Below are positions 48,875 through 57,283 of a DNA stretch of 64,000 nt, piece by piece (position 1 is the first letter of the stretch; each line of letters begins with the position of its first letter). The position numbers and the translations under genes were made by a program. The stretch is from JAZDGX01 sp964482205. Lineage in GTDB: Bacteria; Eisenbacteria; RBG-16-71-46; CAIMUX01; WJJG01. The stretch is taken from the NCBI GenBank assembly GCA_964482205.1, contig CAYZWI010000002.1:248001-312000 (forward strand), written 5' to 3'. The notes under the pieces were generated by a model. It was not told the DNA's origin. It did no database searches and was given only the letters and a program-made list of their open reading frames with translations.

Positions 48875-51595
48875 CTACTTGCGTGTGAATTCGATGTCGT
48901 CGATTCCCAGCCGGCCGCGCGCCGAGCCGTGCGTCGAGCCGAACTCGAGCTTGACCGCCACGATGTTCGCCAGATCGATCCCCGATCCGTCGTTCTCGAA
49001 ATCGGCCAGCCGGATGCGCACGGTGAGGAACTCGTTCGCCCATCCGGCGCCGGTGCCGAGGCCCGTCCGCTGATAGGGCCGGGTGATGTCGCCGTAGCTT
49101 TGCGTCGCAATCGCGCTCGTCGTCCCGGCCGCGTCACGCAAGGCCACCGTGAACGAGAGCGGTCCGTTCAGCGCGACCGTTTCCGGATGGCGCGTTCCCT
49201 GGCAGGCGCGCAGCGAGACATACGCGAAGTCGCGCAGGTCGCGATGGCCGGGCACCACTTCGTACTCGAGGCTGCGTTGCTGTCCCGTGGTCCAATCGAA
49301 GACCGCCCCGCCCTGGTAGATGTCCAGGGAATCGGTGCGCGTCATGCCGTTCATCGGATCGCTCGCCGTCCAGGTGAAGGTGAGGTTGCCGTCGTCCATC
49401 CGGCCTTCGTAGAGATTGGAGACATCTCCGCTGACCGCGCCGCCCGAGCTGCTCGTGCCCACGCCGGGGTTCGTCTGGTGATTGTCGATCATGAAGCGAT
49501 CGGCGGCGAGCGCGTCGCGGTAGGTGTTCGCGCAAATCACCGCGGCCGCGATCCCGCTCGGATGGAAGCCGGCGTACATGCGCGTGAGATAATCGCGCGC
49601 GGCGACATTGCCTTGGGTGTAGTACTCGATCAACGGCAGGTAATAGCCCTTGGCGACCCGCTGGGCTTCCGCGCGGCCGATCAGATTGGGTCCCGTGCCG
49701 TCCGCCCATCCGCAACAGTTGAAGTCGTTGTGGCTGGCCCCCTGCACATAGGTCACCTGCACCGTGCCCTGGGCGGCTTCCGCGTAGCGCAAGGACTGGC
49801 GATCGAGATCGTCGCAACCGCCGTTGACATCTCCATCGGCCGCGCCGAAGAGCAGGTGATAGGTCGCCAGGTGCGTGTTGCACTCGCTCGGGTAGTTGTA
49901 CACGGTCGGCGCGATGCTGCTGATGCAGACGATGTCGGCCAGCGTGAAGCGCGCGGGCGTGTAGGTGCCGTCGAAGATCCGGTCGTAGGCGCGCACGACG
50001 CCCTCGCCTCCCCGGCTGTGGCCGATCCAGACGATCCGGTGCCCGTCCAGGTGGCCGTTCAGCACTCCGCTGCCGATCGTCGCCTGGTTGGCGATGATGT
50101 AGTCGGTGTTCGTGAGCGTGGTCGTGGAAGCGGTCTCGATGCCGGGTTGGGTGTTGTTCTGATGGGCCATCACGATGTAGCCGTACGATGCGAGATGATA
50201 GCCGAGGTAATCGTACCAGGTGTAGTCGTGCCCATTGCCGTGGCTGATGACGACGAGCGGCACCTGCCCGAGCGATGCGATGTCCGACGGATAGTAGGTG
50301 CGCTGGCCGAGGAAGGTGCCTCCCGAATACTGGATCATCAACGCGGTGTGCGGTCCGGCCAGGCTCAAGTCCTTCACGAGATAGACGCCCGCTTCCTCGG
50401 CGCTCAATCCGTCGATCAGATCGCCGGGATCGAGCCGGCCGTCCATGCCGAAGTCGTAGACCACATCGTAGGCCTTCCCCACCGCCGATCCGGTGTCGAG
50501 GCCGCTCGTCCAGAGAGCGACACGATTGTTGGCGATGGAGTTGCTCGTGACGGTCGCCGATTCCGCGCCTCCGCTCACATCGACGAGCGTGCGCTGGGAA
50601 GCCCACTCGGCCGGCGTGCGATGCGCGACCACATACGCGCGATACGCGAGGCCCGCGCGTTCCGGATGGCGGCCGGGATCGAGCGCGCCCCACAGGCTCT
50701 CGTTGCCGTTCACCGCCGCGACGAATTCGAAGAACGGATAGGCGGCGAGAGTGCTGCCCGCGAGACCCGGGAAGAGGCCCACGCGCGCGCGCAGAATCGC
50801 GGGCGTGAGGTCGCGTCCCGCGCTCTTGGCGCCGGCGCCGTCGTAGGCCGCCGTCAGCGTTCCGGTTCCATAGGCCGTCCCGTTGACGAGCAGCGTTTCA
50901 GGAAGAGCGGCGGCATCGAAGGCGGCGGGCAGCGCGATCTCGGCCCCGGAGGTCGAGTAGATTTCCAGATTGCTCCCGTCCGACTCGAGAATGATCGATC
51001 CGGAGGGCACCAGCGGATTGCCGTGGAGCACGACCGGACGCATGCGATAGCGCAGATACCCGAACGCCGGCGAAGCGATGTCGGAGGGATTGCGTTCGAG
51101 GAAGATTCCGGGCGCCGCCTCGAGATCGTCGCGGGCATACAGGGCATCGAGACGCGGGCCGTAGCAGTCCGCTTCCTCGAGCACGAAGACATCGATCGCG
51201 TCCTCGCACGAGCCGCAGGAAGCGACGAGCAGGTGCGCGCCGGCCGCCGGGGTCAGGGTGACATCATTGCCGGTCCCGATGAGATTGCCGTCCAGGAACC
51301 ACTGCGGCCCCTGCACGGGCACGGTGCCTTCGCCGCAGGTCACTTCCGCATGCGCGGAGAGCGCTTCGCCCGCGCACCCGACCAGCGACGCATTCGTGAT
51401 CTCGATCGTGCAAGCCTCGCGGCCGAGAGGCACGCGGTCGAAGATGTGCGTTCCCGCGGGCGCGGCGACCGGCGGCGCATCGGATGACGCGCTCGCGCGG
51501 AAAGGCGCGCTGGAGAGGCACACGGCCGCAAGCGCGGCAAGAGCGAGCCTGGCGTGCAGGAGTAATGGAGATGGCCGTCGGCAGAAGAAGTTCAC
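48875..51595 (-). CDS. Large secreted alpha/beta hydrolase
   Basis: The protein has 906 residues from the GTG at 51595 (GGGGGA nearby). A signal peptide follows. The central region holds an alpha/beta hydrolase: PLVVISHGNGHDYTWYDYLG (oxyanion side), then VWIGHSRGGEGVVRAYD with the GHSRGG nucleophile serine, and a later GASHNDFNC with a candidate catalytic histidine. The acid may be in LLFGAADGDVNGGCDD. The C-terminal third is beta-rich and may be a carbohydrate-binding-like domain (RIRLADFENDGSGIDLANI, RLGIDDIEFTRK). It has 15 or so cysteines. Relatives include PET-hydrolase or platelet-activating-factor acetylhydrolase-like enzymes; the substrate is unknown. Confidence 0.8.
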   Translation of the reverse strand: MNFFCRRPSPLLLHARLALAALAAVCLSSAPFRASASSDAPPVAAPAGTHIFDRVPLGREACTIEITNASLVGCAGEALSAHAEVTCGEGTVPVQGPQWFLDGNLIGTGNDVTLTPAAGAHLLVASCGSCEDAIDVFVLEEADCYGPRLDALYARDDLEAAPGIFLERNPSDIASPAFGYLRYRMRPVVLHGNPLVPSGSIILESDGSNLEIYSTSGAEIALPAAFDAAALPETLLVNGTAYGTGTLTAAYDGAGAKSAGRDLTPAILRARVGLFPGLAGSTLAAYPFFEFVAAVNGNESLWGALDPGRHPERAGLAYRAYVVAHRTPAEWASQRTLVDVSGGAESATVTSNSIANNRVALWTSGLDTGSAVGKAYDVVYDFGMDGRLDPGDLIDGLSAEEAGVYLVKDLSLAGPHTALMIQYSGGTFLGQRTYYPSDIASLGQVPLVVISHGNGHDYTWYDYLGYHLASYGYIVMAHQNNTQPGIETASTTTLTNTDYIIANQATIGSGVLNGHLDGHRIVWIGHSRGGEGVVRAYDRIFDGTYTPARFTLADIVCISSIAPTVYNYPSECNTHLATYHLLFGAADGDVNGGCDDLDRQSLRYAEAAQGTVQVTYVQGASHNDFNCCGWADGTGPNLIGRAEAQRVAKGYYLPLIEYYTQGNVAARDYLTRMYAGFHPSGIAAAVICANTYRDALAADRFMIDNHQTNPGVGTSSSGGAVSGDVSNLYEGRMDDGNLTFTWTASDPMNGMTRTDSLDIYQGGAVFDWTTGQQRSLEYEVVPGHRDLRDFAYVSLRACQGTRHPETVALNGPLSFTVALRDAAGTTSAIATQSYGDITRPYQRTGLGTGAGWANEFLTVRIRLADFENDGSGIDLANIVAVKLEFGSTHGSARGRLGIDDIEFTRK

Positions 51596-51694
51596 GCTGT
51601 CCCCCACCCTTCCAGGCGGCGCCTCCACTTGGCGACCCGCCGCCCAAGCGCTCGGAATCGCCCAGTCGTGAACGAGCGCGCCTTTGCCCACCCG

Positions 51695-52495
51695 TCAGCG
51701 AATCAGCAGGGCCTTTCCCATGGCCGACCATTCGCCGGCGCGAATCTCGTAGAAGTACAGGCCGGGCGCAACCGCATGGCCCGCCTCGTCGATTCCATCC
51801 CAGACGATTTGATGAAAGCCCGCATCGAGATGAGGCGTGTCGATCGCGCGCACCAGGCGGCCGGAGAGATCGTGGATGCGCAAGCGCACTTCCGCTCCGC
51901 CCGCCGCCAATCCGAAGCGCACGCGCATCGCGCCGCGCCAGGGATTCGGAGCCGCTCCGGCGAGCTGATGCCCATACGGGATTCCGCTCGGGTCCACATC
52001 GACATCCGCGGAGGGCAGGCAGCATTCCTCGATGCGATAGCCTTCCTGTCGCGCGGGGGCGCTGGGCGCGGCGACGAGCGACCAGCGGCGCGTCATCGCG
52101 AAAGGCGCGCGGGAGGCCTCCCCGCTCGGGTCGCGCCGATCGAGGGCTCGCCCTTCCGCCACCGGAGCCGTACCCTCGATGCGCGCGGTCAGGGTGCCAT
52201 GCAGGTCGACGGCCGCATCCGGCGCCACGGCGAAGCAAATGCGCGCCTCGCTGACGGTCCCCTCGGGAATCTCCACCCGCATGTCGCGCAGCCAGACGGG
52301 GGCCTGCACGATCACGATGCGCACCTCCGAGGCGGGCGGATCGAAACTCAGATGAAGAGCGTTCTCGCGAGAGCCGGGAACCACCGCGTATTCGGCGGCC
52401 CGCAAGGGGTGGGGTGACGCCAACCAGAACGAAAGCAGCCAGAGCAGCGCGATTCCGCCCCGCAGGAGCGGCCGCGAATCGGGATCTCGGCCCAT
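51695..52495 (-). CDS. Secreted protein with FlgD-like C-terminal domain
   Basis: The protein has 266 residues; GAGGAGG precedes the ATG by about 5 nt. A signal peptide ends RAA. Residues 30-165 form a beta-rich domain I do not recognise. The last 90 residues are a FlgD-type Ig domain (GHQLAGAAPNPWRGAMRVRF, RIHDLSGRLVRAID, IVWDGIDEAGHAVAPGLYFY). The ending GKALLIR resembles the ends of the HEYGH protease and the nitroreductase-like protein. Such domains serve as sorting or anchoring tails for exported proteins. Confidence 0.75.
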   Translation of the reverse strand: MGRDPDSRPLLRGGIALLWLLSFWLASPHPLRAAEYAVVPGSRENALHLSFDPPASEVRIVIVQAPVWLRDMRVEIPEGTVSEARICFAVAPDAAVDLHGTLTARIEGTAPVAEGRALDRRDPSGEASRAPFAMTRRWSLVAAPSAPARQEGYRIEECCLPSADVDVDPSGIPYGHQLAGAAPNPWRGAMRVRFGLAAGGAEVRLRIHDLSGRLVRAIDTPHLDAGFHQIVWDGIDEAGHAVAPGLYFYEIRAGEWSAMGKALLIR

Positions 52496-52673
52496 GTTGT
52501 CCTCCTCGCTCGTAGCTCGTTGTTAATGATCGCAGGTTCTTGCGTCGCGAACAATCCCGCAACTCCCTGGCCGGAAGCTCCACGCGAGCAACGAACGGCT
52601 GGCTCGTTCCAGCCATGCAGCGAGGCGCGCCTTCGGAGCGCTCCCGATGATCGCATCCCTCTCGCAATCTTCC

Positions 52674-52703
52674 TTGCAAAACCGGCTGCAAAGCCTGTAT
52701 CAT
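52674..52703 (+). promoter_or_regulatory. Candidate promoter for the HEYGH protease gene
   Basis: TTGCAA (52674-52679) and TATCAT (52698-52703) are separated by 18 bp, about 72 bp before the start codon. Confidence 0.4.
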
Positions 52704-52775
52704 TCGTTAGGAGCGCGCTTTGCGGCGCTCCCGTCAACAAGGCATGAAACGACGCCACGCTCCATGGAGGTAAGG

Positions 52776-55094
52776 ATGGTTTTGCGTCATGTCGCTCCTC
52801 GAATTCTCGTCAGCGCACTGGTCTGTCTGCTCTTCTCAGCGATCACGGCCCTCGCGCTCCAGCCGCCCACGACGGATCCTCTGCGTCCGGGCCCGTACGC
52901 GGGCGAGGTGCAGAAGGGCAGATTCGAGCTCGAGCCGATCGCGAACGGCAGCTTCAATACTTTCACCGGCGCAACGGCCTGCCTCACGAATCTCAAGGCG
53001 GGTCCCTTCGCGGGCGGGCCGGAAATGGCGGCGCGCGCCTATCTGCAACAGGAGGCGGCCCGCTTCACTTTGAACGCATCATCGGACGACCTCTCCCTCG
53101 TGCGCATCGCCGTCGCTCCCGGCGGCCTGCACGCGCGTTTCGCGCAGACGGTCGGCGGCGTTCCGGTCTTCGGCGCGGGCATGGTCGTCTCCATGGATGA
53201 GACGGGCACGATCGTGCGAAGCGTGACGAGCGAGTACGATCCTCTGCTGGCGGGCCAGTCGATTGCGACGATTCCGGCGTGGGATGCCGCCCAAGCGGAG
53301 CGGGCCGCGCGCGAAGCGGTCGGGATCGATGAGCAAACGCCGCTCGCCGGCGAGCCCCCCGCCCCGTCGCTTTGGATCCTGCGCGAGAACGACGACTACG
53401 GCGCTCCGGCCACGCTCGCCTGGAGAGTCTGCATCCCGATCACGGTCGAGCCGCGCGGCGACTGGGAAGTCTTCGTGGACGCGCGCGACGGATCGATCCT
53501 GCGGGTCACGGACCAGACCTGGTTCGTCGACGGCAGCGGGTACGGCTTCGATCCCGATCCTCTGACCACGGCGGAAGTGGCGTACGGAACCACCGGATAT
53601 GTGGACGGCAACGACGCCGACACCGCCCAGCTGACGGCCCAGCGGGTGTTTTGCGTCTTGCGGGACATCGAATACAGCGGCGGCCTCTATCGCCTGCGGG
53701 GTCCCTGGGTCTACATCGACGAATTCGATGCGCCCGTCTCGACTCCGGTGACTTCCGCCACGCCGGACGGATTCGTGTACACGCGCAACGCCCAGGGCTT
53801 CGAGGATGTGAACGGCTACTATCACATCGATCAGAGCCAGCGGTACATGCAATCGCTCGGCTTCTTCGACATCCAGCACGCGCCCATTCATGCGGATGTC
53901 CACGGATGGAGCGGGCAGGACAACAGCAGCTACACCCCGAGCACGAACCGGCTCTCCTTCGGCGAGGGCGGCGTGGATGACGCCGAGGATGCGGATGTCC
54001 TGCTTCACGAGTACGGCCACTCGATCACATACAGCATCATTCCCGGGTACGGGACGACCACCCAAGCGCGCTCCATGGGCGAAGGCTTCGGCGACTATTG
54101 GGCCGGAAGCTACTCGGCCGGGATTTCGGACTTTCGAGACTACTGGGTCTACAACTGGGACGGACACAATCCCTATTGGACGGGCCGCGTGCTCAATTCC
54201 ACTCTGGGGTATAGCAATCTGAACGGCGACATCTATCACGACGGAACGATCTGGGCATCCTGTTGGTGGCTGATCCGCAAAGAAGTGGGTCAGAGAGTCA
54301 GCGACCGCGACTTCCTCAAGATGTTCTACCACAACATGCCGGGGACGGGCATGCAAATCGCGGCGCAGAACGCCATGCAGGCGGACCGGGATCTCTACGG
54401 CGGCTTGCACGCCGGGTCGCTCGACTACTTCTTCACCCTGCGGGGATTCTTCACCGCTGCGCAATTCGATGTGCCCGCGGTGGCGCACACGAACCTTCCC
54501 GATCAGTACAATGTCGGCCCCTTCCCGATCACCGCGGTCTTCACCTCGACCAGCGCGATGGTGAATGCGACGGTCAAAGTGAAATTCGGGACGGGCGCGA
54601 CCTTCGACCAGGAAGCGCTGCTGACTCCCACGGGGAACCCGAACGAGTACAGCGGATTCATTCCCTCGCAGCCGGCGGGCAGCACGATCCGCTACTACAT
54701 CGTCGGGTCCAACACCGCCGACTGGCCGGGCACCGCTCCGCGCGGGGCCGAGTATCAGTACTATTCCTTCCAGGTCCTGGTCGACCCGGCCGATGTCGCC
54801 GACCGGGATGGCGGCAGCCGGCTCGTGCTCGAACCGGTGCATCCCAATCCCTCCCCCGGCGCGACGGCCGTGCGTTTCCAGATGCCGTCCAGCGGCGAGG
54901 TGCGCCTGCAGGTGAACGACATCTGCGGCCGCGTCGTCCGCACGCTGTGCGATGAGACGATGAGCGCCGGTGAGCACACGCTCGTGTGGGACGGCCGCGA
55001 CGATGCGGGCCGCGACCTGCCGACCGGCCTGTACTTCATCCGGGTGAGTGCGGCGGACCAGAGCCAGACCCGCAAGCTTCTCTTGACCCGATGA
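52776..55094 (+). CDS. Secreted gluzincin metalloprotease (M4/M36-like) with FlgD-type tail
   Basis: The protein has 772 residues from the ATG at 52776, preceded by GGAGG with 5-nt spacing. A signal peptide, an FTP/PepSY-like propeptide (about 80-260), and the catalytic domain follow. The zinc motif is H411-E-Y-G-H415 and the third ligand is probably E436 in MGEGFGDYWA, the M36/M4 arrangement. The domain of about 610-690 is an unknown beta-sandwich, and the last 80 residues are a FlgD-type Ig domain ending RKLLLTR. It degrades proteins or peptides outside the cell. It is divergent from the 51695-52495 gene. Confidence 0.88.
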   Translation: MVLRHVAPRILVSALVCLLFSAITALALQPPTTDPLRPGPYAGEVQKGRFELEPIANGSFNTFTGATACLTNLKAGPFAGGPEMAARAYLQQEAARFTLNASSDDLSLVRIAVAPGGLHARFAQTVGGVPVFGAGMVVSMDETGTIVRSVTSEYDPLLAGQSIATIPAWDAAQAERAAREAVGIDEQTPLAGEPPAPSLWILRENDDYGAPATLAWRVCIPITVEPRGDWEVFVDARDGSILRVTDQTWFVDGSGYGFDPDPLTTAEVAYGTTGYVDGNDADTAQLTAQRVFCVLRDIEYSGGLYRLRGPWVYIDEFDAPVSTPVTSATPDGFVYTRNAQGFEDVNGYYHIDQSQRYMQSLGFFDIQHAPIHADVHGWSGQDNSSYTPSTNRLSFGEGGVDDAEDADVLLHEYGHSITYSIIPGYGTTTQARSMGEGFGDYWAGSYSAGISDFRDYWVYNWDGHNPYWTGRVLNSTLGYSNLNGDIYHDGTIWASCWWLIRKEVGQRVSDRDFLKMFYHNMPGTGMQIAAQNAMQADRDLYGGLHAGSLDYFFTLRGFFTAAQFDVPAVAHTNLPDQYNVGPFPITAVFTSTSAMVNATVKVKFGTGATFDQEALLTPTGNPNEYSGFIPSQPAGSTIRYYIVGSNTADWPGTAPRGAEYQYYSFQVLVDPADVADRDGGSRLVLEPVHPNPSPGATAVRFQMPSSGEVRLQVNDICGRVVRTLCDETMSAGEHTLVWDGRDDAGRDLPTGLYFIRVSAADQSQTRKLLLTR

Positions 55095-55144
55095 CCAAGA
55101 GCGCGCCGGCCCGAGCCTGCGCTCCGGCCAGGCGCCCGGATCTG

Positions 55145-55183
55145 AAGGGGGCGGCTTCTCGAAAATGAGCGGCTGCCCCCTTT
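55145..55183 (+). terminator. Hairpin after the protease gene
   Basis: AAGGGGGC (55145-55152) pairs with GCCCCCTT across a structured loop, ending in TTT (55181-55183). The stem is good but the T-run is short. Confidence 0.5.
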
Positions 55184-55216
55184 CCCATTCCGTTCGGGCC
55201 GCCTAGAGTTCCGGCC

Positions 55217-57157
55217 ATGAGTCCTTCCGTAGCTGCACGATCGCATGTCGAAGCGGCCGGCTCTCGTTTGAAGGCCACCGCGAGCGGCTCTCCGCGCGTG
55301 CGCGTCGATTGGCTCCTCATCGCCGTTCTGTCGCTCGGCGCGTTGTTGCGCATCGTGTTCTTCCGGCAGTTTTCCGGCACGCCCTTCTCTGGCCATCTCC
55401 TGCTCGATTGCTCCTACTACCAGCAGATGGCGCAAGCGATCGCCGACGGTCATCTTCTTCAGGAGCGCGCGTTCTTCCTTGGGCCGCTCTATCCCTACGC
55501 GCTCGGCCTGCTCCACACGATCCTCGGCGCGCACCAATGGGTCGCGCCCGCGTTTCAGATGGCGCTCGGCCTCGGCACCTGCGCGCTCGTCTACTCACTC
55601 GGCGCCAGGGTCGCGACGCGCTTGACGGGGCTGGTGGCGGCGCTGGCCTGCGCGGCATTCAAGCCGGCGCTCTTCTACGAGCAGACGCTCCTCATGGAGA
55701 CGGCTCTCACCTTCCTCTGCCTCGCGCTCGTCTCGCTCGTCGTCCGGCGCGGCTGGAGCGCGCGGCCGGTCTGGTGGCTCGCGATCGGAGCCCTCTCGGG
55801 CGCCTGCGCCCTGATGCGCGGCAATACGCTTCTCTTCCTCCCGGCGATCGCTCTCTGGCTGATCGTCACGCGCGGGAAGATCGCGGGTCCGCGGGCCGCC
55901 CACGCGCAGGTCGCCCGCGCGAATGCTCCGTCCTCCCCGGCAGGCGCGCGCCCTTTGCTCCTCCGGCTGGTCTTTCTTGGAGCAGGGGCCTTGCTCGTCA
56001 TCCTGCCGGCGACCGTGCACAATCTGACCGTCGAGCGGGGGTTCGTGCTGATCAGCTCCAATGACGGCATCAATCTCTTCATCGGCAATCAACCGGGCGC
56101 GAGCGGCTGCTACGAGCCGCCGCCCGGAGTGGAGATGAGTTCGGACATGCCCGGCTTCGGCTTCGTGGAGCGGGCCACGGGCAAACGCCCGGTCACATCC
56201 GCCGAGGCGTCCGCCTACTGGCGTTCGCGCGCGTTCGAGGCCATTCGTTCCGATCCCTGGAGGGCGTTCGCGCTCGCCGCGCGCAAGGCCTACCACTTCT
56301 GGGGCAGCGTCGAATTGGACCAGATCTTCATCCTCGGGCCGATGCGCGCGCTCATGCCCGCACTCGCCTGGCCGCTCGTGTCGTTTCGCCTGATCGCGCC
56401 CTTTGCCCTGCTCGGTCTGTTCCTGATCTTGCGCCGGCGCGATCCTCGCCTAGTCCTGCTCGGCGGACTCATCCTCGTGTACTTCTGCTCGCTGCTGCCC
56501 TTCTTCATGACATCCCGCTACCGCCTTCCCGTCGTGCCTCTGTTGGCGATTTGCGCGGGCCTGGCGGCGGAGCATCTGATCGAGCGGATCAGGCGCAGGC
56601 AGTGGAAGCCGCTGGGCGCCTGGGTAGCGGCCGCGCTGGCGCTCTTCATCGTGATGGACAACGGCTGGGCGGTCCCGCCCCGCCAGGACGAGCAGGTCTT
56701 CCACAATTCGCTCGGCCTGTTCCATCTTGCGGAAGGCAAGCTCGACCTTGCGCAAAGGGAATTCGAGCTTGCGGCTCATGACGGAGGGGCCGCGGAGATC
56801 TTTGCGAATCTCGCCTGGGTGCATTTTCTGAAGAAGGACTACGCAGAGGCCATCGCACAGTACGAGAAGGCTCATGCCCTTCGTCCCGAGAGCGCGGAAA
56901 CCTGCTTTCGACTCGGGCTCGCGCACCTTTGCCTGCGGCACTTGCCCGAGGCGCGCGCGTACATGGAGAAAGCGCTGGCTCTCGACCCCAACGGCGACCC
57001 TCTGTGCCTCTACAATCTGGCTCTCGTCTACGCGGAGCAAGGAGAGCCGGCGAGAGCGGCCACGGCGATGCGCGCCTATCTCGAGAAGTCCCCGAACGAC
57101 GGAGAAGCGCGTCGCTTGTTCCAGCAGTATCTCGAACTGGCCCGTTCTCCGTCCTGA
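55217..57157 (+). CDS. GT39-like membrane protein with C-terminal TPRs
   Basis: The protein has 646 residues. Residues of about 30-460 hold 10 or so hydrophobic segments in the arrangement of ArnT/PMT-type glycosyltransferases (LLDCSYYQQMAQAIADGHLL is the first luminal loop with an acidic residue, LGPLYPYALG follows). From about 490 on come three to four TPR repeats (LGLFHLAEGKLDLAQREFEL, LAWVHFLKKDYAEAIAQYEK, RLGLAHLCLRHLPEARAYME). It probably moves a sugar from a lipid-linked donor, with TPRs binding a partner. The acceptor is unknown. No ribosome site is strong at the ATG. Confidence 0.8.
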   Translation: MSPSVAARSHVEAAGSRLKATASGSPRVRVDWLLIAVLSLGALLRIVFFRQFSGTPFSGHLLLDCSYYQQMAQAIADGHLLQERAFFLGPLYPYALGLLHTILGAHQWVAPAFQMALGLGTCALVYSLGARVATRLTGLVAALACAAFKPALFYEQTLLMETALTFLCLALVSLVVRRGWSARPVWWLAIGALSGACALMRGNTLLFLPAIALWLIVTRGKIAGPRAAHAQVARANAPSSPAGARPLLLRLVFLGAGALLVILPATVHNLTVERGFVLISSNDGINLFIGNQPGASGCYEPPPGVEMSSDMPGFGFVERATGKRPVTSAEASAYWRSRAFEAIRSDPWRAFALAARKAYHFWGSVELDQIFILGPMRALMPALAWPLVSFRLIAPFALLGLFLILRRRDPRLVLLGGLILVYFCSLLPFFMTSRYRLPVVPLLAICAGLAAEHLIERIRRRQWKPLGAWVAAALALFIVMDNGWAVPPRQDEQVFHNSLGLFHLAEGKLDLAQREFELAAHDGGAAEIFANLAWVHFLKKDYAEAIAQYEKAHALRPESAETCFRLGLAHLCLRHLPEARAYMEKALALDPNGDPLCLYNLALVYAEQGEPARAATAMRAYLEKSPNDGEARRLFQQYLELARSPS

Positions 57158-57283
57158 CCTCGTGGTTCGCTCCGATCCGTTCTTGCTCCCCCTGCCCGCC
57201 GCGGACTATTCTCCCCCCGATCCGCAACCTGAATTCCGATCCGGGGGCACGAACCCCCAAACCAAACGGAAAGAGGGGTCTCT

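Noticed and set aside
48542..51487. 981-codon plus-strand frame opposite the secreted hydrolase
   Set aside because: Antisense to a gene with signal peptide and GHSRGG motif; composition is typical of a codon-bias shadow.
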